Below are positions 11,447-23,136 of a stretch of 64,000 nt of DNA, in pieces. Every line of letters begins with the position of its first letter. Position 1 is the first letter of the stretch. The translations under genes were made by a program, and so were the position numbers. The stretch comes from Favolaschia claudopus (Eukaryota; Basidiomycota; Agaricomycetes; Agaricales; Mycenaceae), in assembly GCA_037176885.1 (NCBI GenBank), contig JAWWNJ010000126.1:1-64000 (forward strand). The letters are read 5' to 3'. The notes beneath the pieces are model-generated. The model was not told the origin of the DNA, ran no database searches, and worked only from the letters and a program-made list of their open reading frames with translations.

Positions 11447-13602
11447 TTAAAACCTCGACTTTGTCCACAAAATCTTCCACAGCACCGTCGGCGTCATGAA
11501 CGCTATGTCCCCCACCATCATATTGCGGACATACCAGAGCACCGATGCGACCTCGGGGTACTGAAGGAAATATCAGAATTTGAACCAAACTTGAGAAAAG
11601 TAAATAGGATATATGATACAGTGTGCTTACCTTGAGGGCAGCGGACATGGATTTAAGCTCGAACCATCGCAAGGTACGTCCATGGTCTCTTGTTTCGCCG
11701 TCCATGGGCTCGCAGGAAGCGGATCCGTAATCTAGCCGAAGTTCAGTGAGCAGCGGAATTCAAGTTGGCGAATAGAAGATGCATACCATGGAACCGCGTG
11801 AAATCCCTACATACCAAGGAAACAGCGAAGTCAGCTACCACAGTATCTGCGGACATTGAATGAAGAGTTGGGATATACTTACCAGAGGCCTTCCGTACGG
11901 GGACGATTTTTCTTGAAATAGCGCACAGCGAAATCTTTAGGCAGCAGCGAAGCCGATTTAGAGGGATCGCCGAGCGAATGGAGGATTGTGTTCAATGTGA
12001 TAGCGTTCATCATGAGTTTTGCGAATCCTTGCCTATGTACACAGCGTAAGACAGAGCACAAGATAGAAGGTGAATGAGCCTACGCATAAAGTGGATTGAG
12101 CTGCATATGCGCATCCCCGAAAGCGACGTAATTGGAAGGCAGGGCGGAAAGGGCCGTGTGGTATTTGACGTAGGAGTGTCGGGCTGGGTGATGAAATACT
12201 ATGGGTGACTTCGAAAGATGCCAATAATTACGACTACGCACGTAATTTGATGATATCGAACGAAGGCTCTTCGCAGTGTTCGCAGAGCAGTTCGACGGAC
12301 CTTACGAACCATGGGGCGAGCGGCTCGTGTCCGCGTACCGTCGACAGGAATGGGACGATCTCTGAGGTGGTGCGGGGAAGGTTGTCTTGACTTGAGGTGA
12401 GGAGTAGGAGCACTGAAGGGAGGGAGATTCAGGCAAACCATAGCAGACGATTCGGCGCACTTACTGGTATTATTTTCGGTTTTCACGAAGGATGTTACAG
12501 AAGGGCCGAAGTCGACATGTTGGGAGTAAATGTATTGACCAAGATATTTCGTCGCTGTCTCGGGAATCGGAAGCATAGCTTCGACTTTTGGGGGAACGAC
12601 GAAGCACATCGTTGCATAATGAATGTTTGGGTTGTATGAGCAGCGGATGTTGGCAGGGAGCGAGAATCCGGCGGTTTCGAGCCATTTTAGACCGGATTGG
12701 AGGGCACCCGTGGCGTCTGTATCGCGATGTGTTAGCTGAAATTCTTATGTTTGACTTCGTAAATACGCACCCACGACAAGCCCTACGTCGTTGATCACGG
12801 TTTGCGTCCCGTCGGCGTTGCGAAGATTGACCGACGTGAGGGATTTTCCGTTTGCCGATGCCTCCACACCGCGCACTGTGCCCGATATGATTTTGATGTT
12901 CGAGGCTGTCGGGTGATGCACGAGGAGGTTATGCATGCCCTTCTGAATCGCGGGCCGAGATAGAGCAAGGGCGGTGGGGAAAGCGCCTTCAGCATCCTCG
13001 CCGAAAGGAGTGGGAATTTGCACTCCGGAGTAGTAGAACGGGATATCAGCGAATGCCGTCCTACGACACGAGGTAAGTGACGCTCTGGACCATTATTCAC
13101 TCAGACTATTCACCTTCCACCTACGGCCTTCAATTCCGCGTCGTGATTAGGCCACAGACGTCTAGCACCCTCAGTGAAAAGGGTCAATAACACTGGCGAT
13201 GACTGGTTAATTTGTGCGTAGAAAAAACGCGCGTCAAGGGCTGACCGTGGCTGGCATTGTACTGCATGATGCGCGTTTTAGGCTTTTCGGAATCTTGGAG
13301 TTCGGGATCGATGATGAGGACGCGCTCGAAGTGATCAGCCAGAACACGCGCAGCGACGATTCCTGAAGCACTGTCTCGCCATTAGATCCTTATGAAATAT
13401 TTTGACGGTAAGCCATGACATACCTCCCGCCGCACACCACCGCCGTCCCTGCCAATTTCCGCTTCCTCGGCTGACCCAGCTGCTCGAGCTCGCGAATCCA
13501 TTCGGGAGGAGAGGTGCAGATTTTTTGTAGCCATACGATACCGGTGCCCAGAACTAGACATGTAGCTGAAGCGATACGAATTGACGAAGGGGTATTGCCC
13601 AT
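11447..13602 (-). CDS. FAD-dependent monooxygenase-like oxidoreductase
   Basis: An FAD/NAD(P)-binding protein of a family common in Agaricomycetes. It starts at the ATG at 13602 (MGNTPSSIRIASATCLVLG), whose hydrophobic stretch could be a membrane anchor. The Rossmann segment AGTAVVCGG...SASGIVAARVLADHFERV is split by an intron right after the GG, giving the dinucleotide-binding GGSASG. Next come RIMQYNASH, LFTEGARRLWPNHDAELKAVGG and ALALSRPAIQKGMHNLL, the usual order in this group. A second conserved block near 12.8-12.7 kb (VVDATGA type) precedes the substrate domain (IPETATKYLGQYIYSQH). The last exon follows the intron inside the 11.6-kb region and reads YPEVASVLWYVRNMMVGDI, stopping at 11447. 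I count about nine introns. The substrate is unknown; the family is flavin hydroxylase-like, and no biosynthetic cluster is evident nearby. Confidence 0.8.
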
Positions 13603-14297
13603 TTCAAATTTGAAGGAGGTCGGCCGGCCGCTGAGCAGAATCGCTATGTACCACGTTTTTGACTGGCGCGCGCGAAGAGGGATCGCTCGTCGATGTTGTG
13701 GGGATTAGGAGGACCCGAGTTTTTTTAAATATAAAATAGCCGACATTTCCTGTGATGATCGGAAGTTGCCTCGAAACTTACCCCAGAAAGGTTGGGCGTT
13801 TCGGAGACAGTGCTTCCGAGAGTCTGGATCTCTCCATATTCTCGGCAAACCGACGCAAATCAGGGTCATAACATCATGTAGGTAACGGCTTGACGATTTG
13901 AATGTTAACTTCGATTGGGAAGGAAGTAAGAAAATATCCAGATGGTAAGGGAAACAGGTTCTTCGTGTCAATGCTCGAAGGATTTCGGCGGCGTCGGTTC
14001 CTCCCAAGTCGGCGTACGGCCAACTTAACGAAATCGCAGCGCCTCGTTCGTGTCGAGCGGCGACGACTTCGTTTCCCCCCGCCCACCTCCGCATCGCCTT
14101 CCTTCTCCCCTCCCCTTCAAAATTACAAAATCCCATAATTCCCGAGTGCTAATCGACTGCGTTCGCTGGTCGTCGTCTGCGTACTTCGATACCAGAACGC
14201 GAGTTGATTCCCAAAGCGCGGAAACACTGACACTGGCGTTGATTTTTTTTCCAGCGCATTTTCGATCAGGCGAGTCGGCGTTGGTGTTGGTGTTCCG
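13603..14297. other. Gap of about 700 bases, no supported gene
   Basis: Upstream of the FAD oxidoreductase. A 143-codon frame on the minus strand (14136-13705) has no family motif and irregular composition; I do not call it. The promoter of the 13602 gene should be here. Confidence 0.4.
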
Positions 14298-16349
14298 CTA
14301 TTGATGGTCGAAGGGCGTAGGATGCTGGGATTGCGTCGCGCTGGGATGAGCTGAGCGAGATATTGCAGGAGGAGGGCGGCGGGTCCGGGGGCGGCTTTGC
14401 AAACGATGGCGGTGTGGTGTCGGCGGGGGGCCAGCGACTCGATAGGTTGATGGAGGACTGCGGCGGCGGCGGCGACGGTGTGACAGGCTTGGATTCGGAG
14501 GGAGAAACAGGGGTGGCGAGTCGGGCGAGGGCGACGTGGGGGGAGGTTGGGAGACGTAGTCGTGTCGAGTACGCGTATGCGTACGTACGTAGGTCACTTG
14601 ATAGCTGCGGAGTGGCGCGCGGATCGTGTCTCGTCTTGAAGGGGTCGTAGCGAGGCGGAGTGGTCGGCGAGGCATGAGGTGGTCACAATGCTGCAGGCTT
14701 GACGTACGAGTGGGTGGGTACGAAGAATCGGAGTTGGAGGTGGGTAAGGGGAGGCTGATTTGAGTTGAGGTCGGAGTCGACAGCGGGGAGGGAAGAGCGC
14801 GGGCTTGAAGGAGAGGCGTTCCGTTCGCGCGGGGTGATCGGGTGACGTGGCGTCGAGGATAGATTGAAGGCAGCGGCGGGGACGTCGGTAGAGGGCGGGG
14901 GTAGTGGCGGGACGTCGTAGAGAGACTCGGCGACGAGTGGGCGACGATGTCGGGGTCGTTGACGAGGGCGGAGGCGGAAGGGCATGGAGTTGGGTTGGTG
15001 GGGCGAATATTGCTTGCTGAGGTTTTCGAGCGAGTCGGCGGGGGGCAGCGCACTGGGCAGCGTCGGGGCGGCGATGTCGACGCCGGTGGAGTTGCTTTCG
15101 CGGCGCTCAGGACGGCGGTGGGCGAGCGCAGCGTCCAGGGTCGGTGGCGGGTAAGTGCGCCGTCGAGGATTGAGTTACGCGTCGAGGGCGGAAAGGCGGG
15201 GGATTGGGGCGACGATGTCGGTGGAGCGGTGAAGGCGGGATCGAGTCGAGAAGCGCCGGCGGCGGCGGGTGTAGGAGAGGAGATGGGCTGCAGGGCGTTG
15301 TTATCGAGGTGCGGGAAGGAGAAAAGCCAAGGCGGCACGCACCTGTTTTTTCCTCTGGGCACTTCTTGTTGGGTATGTAGGTACACGTCCGCGTCCGCGT
15401 CGGGTACGCGAACGAGGGCGGCGGCGGCGGGGCGAAGGGTGTGGGTCGTCAAGGGGGTGCAAACGGGTCAGCGGGAAGGAGGAGAGAGGGCGTAGGGGCT
15501 AAAAGATGTCGTTGGGGGGAAGGCGAGAGGAGCAAGTTCATCGCCGTCGATGACGTCGCTGGTGACGCGGCGCGAGTAGGAGTGGTGGTGGGATGGGGCG
15601 GGGAGGGTGCGTGGCGGCGGGTTTTCAATGCGAAAGGGCGGGTTTGAGGGTGTGAGAGTGGCAGTCAGGAGGGGATAACGAAGGACTTGAAGATTTGAAG
15701 TGAGAGTATGGTTGACGGGAAAGCACGGCGTGTCGGTGGACATAGGGCGGGGTTGGCGTCGTCGTGGTTGTTAAAGAGCGAGGTCGTGTTGGGCGTAAGG
15801 GAGTCGGCAGTGTAGAAGATGCCAGGGGGCTTTGGAGATGACGAGGGGTTAGTATAGAGCAAGTTGAAGAGAAGGTGAATAGACGCACCGTGGGCGAGCT
15901 CCGTCTCGCAGGGCAGGTGGAGCTTTGTCAAAGGGCGGGCGGGAGCCGACGACGAGAGGAAGAGGTGGAGGGTCGATGTGGCGAGTGCGGCGGGGGTCGA
16001 TGGGACGATGAGACTGAATTCACCAGCAGGACTTGCCGAGGGACTTGGCAGACAGGATGGGCCACCATTGGGTGGAGATTCGTCGGCGGGCTGTTGTCGA
16101 GGCACTTGTAGAAGTCCCTGACAAGTCAGTCGGAGGAAGATGGGGGTGAGGATTGGGTGAGGCGGCGACGAGTGAATTCTGCGAGGAAGGAAGGAATGAG
16201 CAAACGAGTGAGTCGACGACATACGTTTCTGTTTCCGGCATCCACATACCAAATACTCCAAATGCTTCCCGTTCAACGCTCTGCACGTCCCCCGACTCCT
16301 CACGTCGACATGGCCTCGGCCCTCCCGAGTCGGCAATATCAGCTAACAA
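14298..16349 (-). CDS. Probable Pro/Ser/Thr-rich disordered protein, exon structure unresolved
   Basis: A GC-rich stretch in which minus-strand frames stay open for long distances: 16336-15665, 15743-15468, 15452-14298 and 14985-14683. They read like a low-complexity fungal protein rich in Pro, Ser, Thr and Ala, for example LIVPSTPAALATSTLHLFLS at about 16.0 kb and RRVTSDVIDGDELAPLAFPP at about 15.5 kb. I could not build one continuous spliced frame; an apparent stop at 15468 and several frame changes remain. The start could be near 16349, divergent from the DUF2828 gene with under 100 bases between them. No domain is visible, so no function can be given. It may be one gene, two genes, or GC-driven open frame. 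Confidence 0.35.
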
Positions 16350-16436
16350 TGATCATCATCAGAGATTCAGCACCGCCCACTTGAGTGTCTACATCTACCT
16401 CCACTGTCTTTTCTGCTCCGTCTTTTCACCTTTTAG

Positions 16437-18762
16437 ATGTTGTGGTCGCGTCCGAGAGTGTGGACACCGGTAAACCGCCTGTTCCTGCACGCTCAGCGCT
16501 ACCACATCTCTCGAACTAAATCCTCTCAAAATCCCCTTCTCCCCGCTCTCCCCGAGCTCTTTGACCCCAACTTTCTCGACCAGCTCATTCCGCGCCCGTC
16601 GACCGTCAAGGAACATGTCTTGGACACACCCGCACCGTCTAACCCAATGATGGCCGCGCTGTCGCAACTTCCGCATCGTACCCTCACTGAAAATTCCGCT
16701 CCCGCATATGACTCGACTCTTTCGCCGACCCTTGATGCCTTCCAAAGGCTCACGCATTTCTCGTGGGGCGACAGCGTAAAGGATCTTCTTGACGGGGTAA
16801 GCAGGCGAATCCATTCACACTCGCACAATTGACTCAACTGTGCAGGCGTGGGCAGAAGATCCACAATTGACCCTCAAGATCATCTGGAACTTGAGGAGTA
16901 TTCACGATGGTAAATCGGAGAAAGAGGCGTTTTATCGGTGTGTACGTTCGTTCGGCGCTTGACGTGAGCTCAATCGGCGATGCAGGGCATTCGGCTGGCT
17001 GTACGACAATCATCCTCGAACAGCTATCACCAATCTTCATCTGCTCGTTGAGCCCGTTTGCGGCAAAGGCAAATCCGAGCAAGAATTGACTCTTTCTCAT
17101 GGCTATTGGAAAGATCTTCTTAACATTCTCGCCCTCGAAACAGTAGGCGAGCTCAGCAACATATCCAAACGGTCTCGTCTTCTGCACTGCTTTCCGGAAC
17201 GCAAAGGCAAAGACCGACTCGGATCAGAAAATCTAGACAAACACGGCATCAAGGTCGACCTGAAACCCGTCGTAAAAGCAAAGCGAGCGGCCATTGGCGA
17301 AGCGAATCACGCACTGCTCGAGAAGAAGCTGCAGGACCCCAAATTCCGCGCCCTGTACATCGCCGTCGCCCGCCTCTTCGCCGACCGACTCCTCACGGAC
17401 TGGCGTCTCCTGCTGGACTCAGAGACAGCGGAAACCGCCGACGCGCGCAAGGCGCTCCTGCGCAACATCTCCCTCGCGTCCAAATGGGCTCCATCGCTCT
17501 TGGGCATGCACGACCGGCACACGAACATCGCGACCGCCATCAGCCGGCTCGTCTACCACGCCAAGGACGCCTTCCCGACGTTTCGCTTCCCCGCGGCGCT
17601 CGAAAATCACCCCGCGCCGGAGTCCGCTGAGGCGACGGACATTCTGCGGTCGTTTTACAGACGCTGGCTGCTAAGCCCGCTGCGCGCGGCGTCGGAGGTT
17701 ACGGAGACGTTCATGTCGGCGAACCGGTGGAAGGAGATCTCGTATAGCCGCGTCAGCTCGGTGTGCATGAAGAACAACAAGGATCGGTTTTTCGCGCACG
17801 ATCCCGACGGGTTTCAGAAGTACCTCATCTCAGTCGAGAAGGGCCATCGCTCAATTAGCGGCGCCACTCTCTTGCCCCATGAGCTCCTGGGCGAACTTTA
17901 CGGCGCGTCCACCTTCGGCACCAGCAGCGCCAGCGCCAAGTATCCCGAATTGCACAAACATCGAGCGGAGCTGGCGGGTATCAAAATCCGCGTGCTTGAA
18001 GCGCAATGGAAGACGCTGCTGGAGAATTTACGCGCTTCGGGGACGCTGAATAACTCTATCGCTGTCTGCGACGTATCAGGCTCCATGGGTTCTATCGATT
18101 TTTACAACTCCAAATGCGTCGATCCGATATTCCCCGCAGTCTCGCTATCGATTCTCTTCGCGCAGCTGGCCAAGGCGCCGTTCGACCGCGGGTTCATCAC
18201 GTTCTCGGCGAATCCGCAATTCATCCAGCTCGACCCGCGGCTGTCGCTGGTGCAGATGGCGGAGAGGGTGGTGTCGTCCGAGTGGGGGATGAACACCGAT
18301 ATTAGGGCTGTTTTCACGAAGCTTTTGCTGCCGCTGGCGATTCAGAATAAGGTCAAACAGGAGGATATGATTAAGCGGGTGTTTGTGTTTTCGGATATGC
18401 AGTTCGACGGGACGGAGAGGGCGGCTGGTGGATGGGATACGAATTATGATGTGATTGAGAGGAAGTTTAGGATGGCGGGGTATGAGGTGCCGGAGATTGT
18501 GTATTGGAATTTGGGGGCGTTTGAGACCGTGGAGGTGTTGAAGGATAGGAAGGGTGTGGCGTTGATGAGCGGGTTTTCGCCGTCGATGTTGAAGGTGTTC
18601 ATGGGTGAGGACGACGCGGAGGCGAGGGAGGGAGAGGAAGCGGCGGTGGATGGGGAGGTGAAGGTGAATGTGGAGAAGGCGAAGGAGGAGTTTAACCCTT
18701 TGAACGTGATGAAGAAGGCGTTGTTGAGGCCGAGCTTTGATGGATTGGTGGTCGTCGATTGA
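16437..18762 (+). CDS. DUF2828 family protein with C-terminal vWA domain
   Basis: Three exons (16437-16796, 16846-16937, 16986-18762) give a 742-residue protein, normal for DUF2828 (PF11443). Landmarks in order are FQRLTHFSWGDSVKDLL, LKIIWNLRSIHDGKSEKEAF, AFGWLYDNHPRTAITNL, a helical domain with FYRRWLLSPLRAA, and VSSVCMKNNKDRFF. The vWA-like domain has the metal-site motif CDVSGSMGS near residue 512 (DxSxS) and VFVFSDMQFDG further on. DUF2828 resembles the TROVE/Ro60 RNA-binding proteins in domain layout, so RNA or ribonucleoprotein binding is possible but unproven. The N-terminus (MLWSRPRVWTPVNRLFLHAQRYH) is rich in Arg and hydroxyl residues with no acids, like a mitochondrial presequence. 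An acceptor-like TTTTAG just before the ATG leaves open a 5' UTR intron. Confidence 0.92.
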
Positions 18763-19007
18763 GGAGTGAGCTGACTGACTGACTTCCGTATAGCATAGTA
18801 TTATTATCAACCTACCCCCGCACGCATACCCCCACACTGTGTTTTTAGTCGCATCTCAACTCTGCAATAAAATCAAACGTGTATATTACCATAACTCGAA
18901 TACTTGAGAGAGTGACAGGAGAAGACGATACTCTGCGAACAGAATATAGTTATATGGTCCCTCGAATGGACTATTTACTTCAACAACGGACTACATGACG
19001 CGCGATT
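18763..19007. other. Short convergent intergenic
   Basis: Shared 3' region of the DUF2828 and GMC genes; no feature seen. Confidence 0.4.
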
Positions 19008-21476
19008 CTAGGCTTTCTCAACACCTTTCGCCGCAGCGATAATAACATCAGCGGCCTTCTCTGCGAGCTGGATCGATAATCGGCACATGAGAATCGCAGG
19101 AGCGAAACATGAAGACAAAACGAACCATGTAGGTCGGCGTGGTGACAAACCACCCGGGAACGCGATGCCAGGAGCTGATGTCGACAACGCGAAGGTTTTT
19201 GATGCCGCGAACGTTGAAGTTTCCGTCAAGGACAGCGTTGGGGTCTGAAGTATTCATCAAATTCGGAACGAGACTCAGGCTCTACTAAAAGCTTAAGCTG
19301 ATTATAACGCACCGTCGTCTGGGCCCATGGAAGCCGTGCAGCAAGCGTGATGACCTGAAGGTCAGATTGAGTATCCCGCAGCCGGCTTCGAGAAAAAGAA
19401 AGAAAATCAATAATTACCAAAGACGTGCTGCAAGATATGGTCGTCGATCTCCGCGTCGGGCTCAGGCCAAAGCTGCCCCTCAATATGTTTAGTAATATTC
19501 GGATGGCCAACAATGTCGCGCGCAGTTTGAACCGTTTCACGAATGGCGGCAAAGTCGACGTCGCTCCCAGGAGCCTCAAAGTGGCGCTTCTCGATCTTCA
19601 AAAAGTCTTGCGGGTGATTTCCCGTGAGCTGGACTACGCCCTGTGAGACCGAATGCGCTCTCAATACGATAGCGTTGAGAATGTTGTGCCTGTTGGCGAG
19701 TTGGTCAGGGAAGCCGCGGAAGAATCCGGGGAAATATCCTAGTGCCCAGTAGATCATGATATCTGGCTCGGGCAGGTCGGGCGAGGTTTGGAAGAATTGG
19801 ACGGAGGAGGTGGCGCCTACGGAATAAAGGTTCTGATGCCCCGATTCAATCCAGTATGCGAGGCAAGGATCTTGCTCCGGGGTGGATCCGAGGGTGCACC
19901 CGTTGAACAAAGTGTGGTTCTGCTTGAGCGTCCAGATGTTGGAGACTTCGTCGTGATCTTGATTTCGTTGAGTTAGTGTTATACAACAACAAAATCTGGA
20001 AATTCACCTTGAAGGTTAGTGCCGACACCGGGGAGATGAACGACCGTTTCGATTCCATGTTGAGAGAGTTGTTCCCGATCACCGATTCCCGAGAGCTGTA
20101 GAGATATAATATAAGTCCCTTTCGATTCTGATGAATGACGTTGAATATTAATACCATAAGCTGTTGAGGATGATTTCATTACTAAAGTAGTAACAAGATT
20201 CAGTGAACAGTCGTACCAGTTGAGGCGTTTGGAACACTCCAGCGCTAACAATTACTTCATAGCGGGCGGTGACTGTCTTCGTGTTCAAAGTCTGTTTCCC
20301 AGCGAAGTTGCTCGCCACCGCTAACGCGGCTCCAGGCGCCATCTCGACGCCGTAGGCAGTTGGCGATCCGCCATCTCTGCCCTCACAAAGCAGAATTTTG
20401 GTCACCAGAGTATCCAAAGAAAATTGGAGCTTTCCGGCACTCTTTCGCTTCACCTCGACGAGATGGTCGCGAATTGACGAGCGGTTGAGGTTCTCATCGA
20501 TGGTGAAGCTGGGGGTACCGACACCAATAGCACCGTCGTTTGCTACGCTGTTGATATCGTCTGGAGTAACGGGCGGTCCGCTCGAGGCCAAAGTATTGGC
20601 AATGTCGGCCAACTGGGCATCTGCAAGTGGGAGTGAGATTTTGAATTTTGTCAAGCATGCGATATCGCGTACCTGCGAACATGGGGTTCTCCAGAACGGA
20701 AGCGGGACTGAACCTGGTCCTAAGCCACCCGCTGAAACCATGATCGGGATTGGATTTGTCAAAGTCCAAATTGCGTTCCATCCGCTTGAAGTAGTTTCTC
20801 ATATTTTCGAACGACCAAGTGGAGTCATTGAACATAGTGGCCAGACCGTTGAAGTCGCCTTTTGTGACACCGATGAGGTTGATCATCGCATTGTGAACCT
20901 TTCACAGATAATTAGTTGTATATACGATCAGAGAATCGTCGAAACTCACCGTCGAACCACCAACTCCGCGAGCACGGGGATACCTGCGGGCCTTGAGTTT
21001 CGAGTTTGGAGTCAGAATTGAAAGCAGGCTCTAACCAGGAATTGGGCCGAGGAAATTTAGCCCCAGGAGAATATTCGTCGTAGGTATAATTCAATTCCAA
21101 CTGGGGATCTGTTAAAGTCAACCGTCAGAACTTGAAATCAAACCGAGAGAATATAGAAGATTCTCACCGTCAACGGCGCGCGCCCAGTAGAAAGGGATAG
21201 TTGTATTGATGTTGAAGGCGTCATGACCTGCGTCAACAACCAGCACTATGCAAAGACGATCAGCAGCATGGCTAAAAATGGTACCACTGTATATATACCG
21301 GAAAAGCCGCTTTCCGCGAGACGGGCGGCGACGGGACCGCCTCCAACACCCGCACCGACAACAACGAAGTCATAGTCGGCCGTGGATGTGTCTGAGCAGA
21401 TAGGTAGAGCAGCAGAGCCTGATATTTGGACGGAGAGATAAACGAGAGCAAGAAGGTTTTGCAGGTTTCGTCTCAT
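19008..21476 (-). CDS. Secreted GMC (glucose-methanol-choline) oxidoreductase
   Basis: An FAD enzyme that oxidises alcohols or sugars outside the cell, producing H2O2 or reducing quinones. The ATG at 21476 opens a signal peptide (MRRNLQNLLALVYLSVQ...GSAALP). The FAD-binding ADP motif follows: DYDFVVVGAGVGGGPVAARL. Then come GGSTVHNAMINLIG (GMC signature 1), VSAGVFQTPQLLxLSGIG (signature 2, near 20.2 kb), FGHHACCTASMG with the catalytic His (split by an intron at about 19,420-19,346), and the C-terminal DPNAVLDGNFNVRGIKNLRV. The protein ends VEKA at 19008. At least ten introns of normal size are needed. The usual second catalytic His/Asn lies in SSWHRVPGWFVTTPTYM. Subfamily cannot be fixed by eye: aryl-alcohol oxidase, glucose or pyranose dehydrogenase and choline dehydrogenase-like are possible. 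A TATA box lies 36 bases upstream of the start. Confidence 0.93.
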
Positions 21477-21511
21477 GTTGAACGATAGAGAGAATACAAG
21501 TCGAGTCCGGG

Positions 21512-21518
21512 TTTTATA
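21512..21518 (-). promoter_or_regulatory. TATA box of the GMC oxidoreductase gene
   Basis: TATAAAA on the minus strand, ending 36 bases before the GMC ATG at 21476, the right distance for a short 5' UTR. Confidence 0.55.
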
Positions 21519-23136
21519 CATGCTCTGAATCAACAGTATCTCATCATCAGAATGCACAATAAATGAAAGCGCACCCGGACAGTCGGGCTTGTGTCTATAT
21601 GCAGCTATTTCCGATTTTCATTGGACCAGTCTTTGGAAGCTGAATGTTCTCGGATCAGCTAAGTGATGGCAAAAAACTGGCTTCTGTGAACTGAACGTCG
21701 CATGTCGTTCAGGCCCATTTGACAAACCGGGCTTCGTGCTCGTTGAAGAAACATCCTTCAGCGGAAACAGCCGTCTCTGGATCACCGAGCGGCTCCGAAG
21801 GCTTGTATTCGAACTGTGGATTCTCATTTAAGTATGAGGTAGTAAGTAGTCAACTAAATTTCTAACTCGAAACAGCCGGTGAGCTGTGTGTTTGTTTCGA
21901 TGCGAAACTGAGGAAAATTTATGAACTACGCACCAGTTGGCATATTTTCGAGAGTAAATCCAAGGACGCTCCGCTGGAGGTTTCACCTTTCCTCTCAATT
22001 TCTTGGCGACGCATGGCGACCAAACTTGCTGAGTGTCAAAGACGCAGTCATAGCATGCCGGTCAGACACGGCTCCTACCTTAACAAGTAATTAGCATTTC
22101 TATCGGTCACCGTCATGTAAGCCGCGGGCAGCCCGGGGGGTATTTTCTTGGGATTTTCGATTACTTACTGATCGTGCGATTCGAAATCGGAAATCCAGCC
22201 TAATTTGAGCCTAATCCGGCTCGCTGTGTTACCGTACTTGATCGGAGTGCATTGAGTAATGGAACGGAAGAGGGGAGCTTGCGGTGGCGCAACTCTGCGG
22301 CTCAAGGAATGTGGCAACAATGTGGATGAAGCCAGATGAAATCAAGTGATAAAACACACGTGCACCAAAACAGACTCGGAACTTTCGGCCGAGTAACGCC
22401 GACTTTACTTGCTTTGTGCCAGCATGTCCTCAACATGTCTTCCCGAGCTAGGACCTATCGAACATAAGTATCGTCCTGGCGACAACACGACTATAGACTT
22501 TGAATAATTGGCGAAGCCGTTCTGGAATCGCCCGGACCCTGGAGTGCTTGTTCCAAACTTTTTCCTTGATCGAAGATTTTGCTACCGACAGCCATTAGCA
22601 GCCATTCTATTCGAGGGAAGAGTCGATTGTGGTCTCTGTATGCCACAATGGTCTCACATAGAAGCCATTGTGTGTTGACTTGATACCTAAGTGGACACTG
22701 CATATCCCGTCGTAGACTCTGACTCAGACTGTGCCACCGTCAAGCATCTGATTCTGCGCGGCAGTTGCCATGTTTCTTGGGATCCTGAAGGCTGCGAACT
22801 GGACAGTCTGTATTTAGAACTCTACATCTACTGCAGCCGCTCAACTTGTTGCGCAGAACCGAGCCATTGATGCCCTTTTACACCTTCTACATAGAACTTG
22901 AAGACCTCGGTCTCTGCCAGTCTGGATGCGCTCCTGGAATTCGTGTACTTTAATCCTGGGCAGTTCATCATCGACTCTCCACCTCGCATACGCCTCAACA
23001 GTTACCGCACCGCAACCGCAACAGGATGAAATGATCGAAGTTGCTCAGCAATTCCCGCGTGGGACTGGATAAACATCCTCGATATAGCCCACGCCAAATT
23101 GACAGACCTACGTAGCATCCTCCTTCATCTCCTACG
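21519..23136. other. Long divergent intergenic region
   Basis: About 1.6 kb between the minus-strand GMC gene and the plus-strand membrane protein gene. No frame of more than about 70 codons has any natural motif. It presumably carries both promoters; I see no repeat in it. Confidence 0.45.

Noticed and set aside
14947..15495. 182-codon plus-strand frame, Gly/Arg-rich
   Set aside because: Composition typical of antisense to Pro/Ser-rich coding or of GC bias; no motif.
18145..18837. 230-codon minus-strand frame, His/Arg-rich
   Set aside because: Antisense of the vWA end of the DUF2828 gene.
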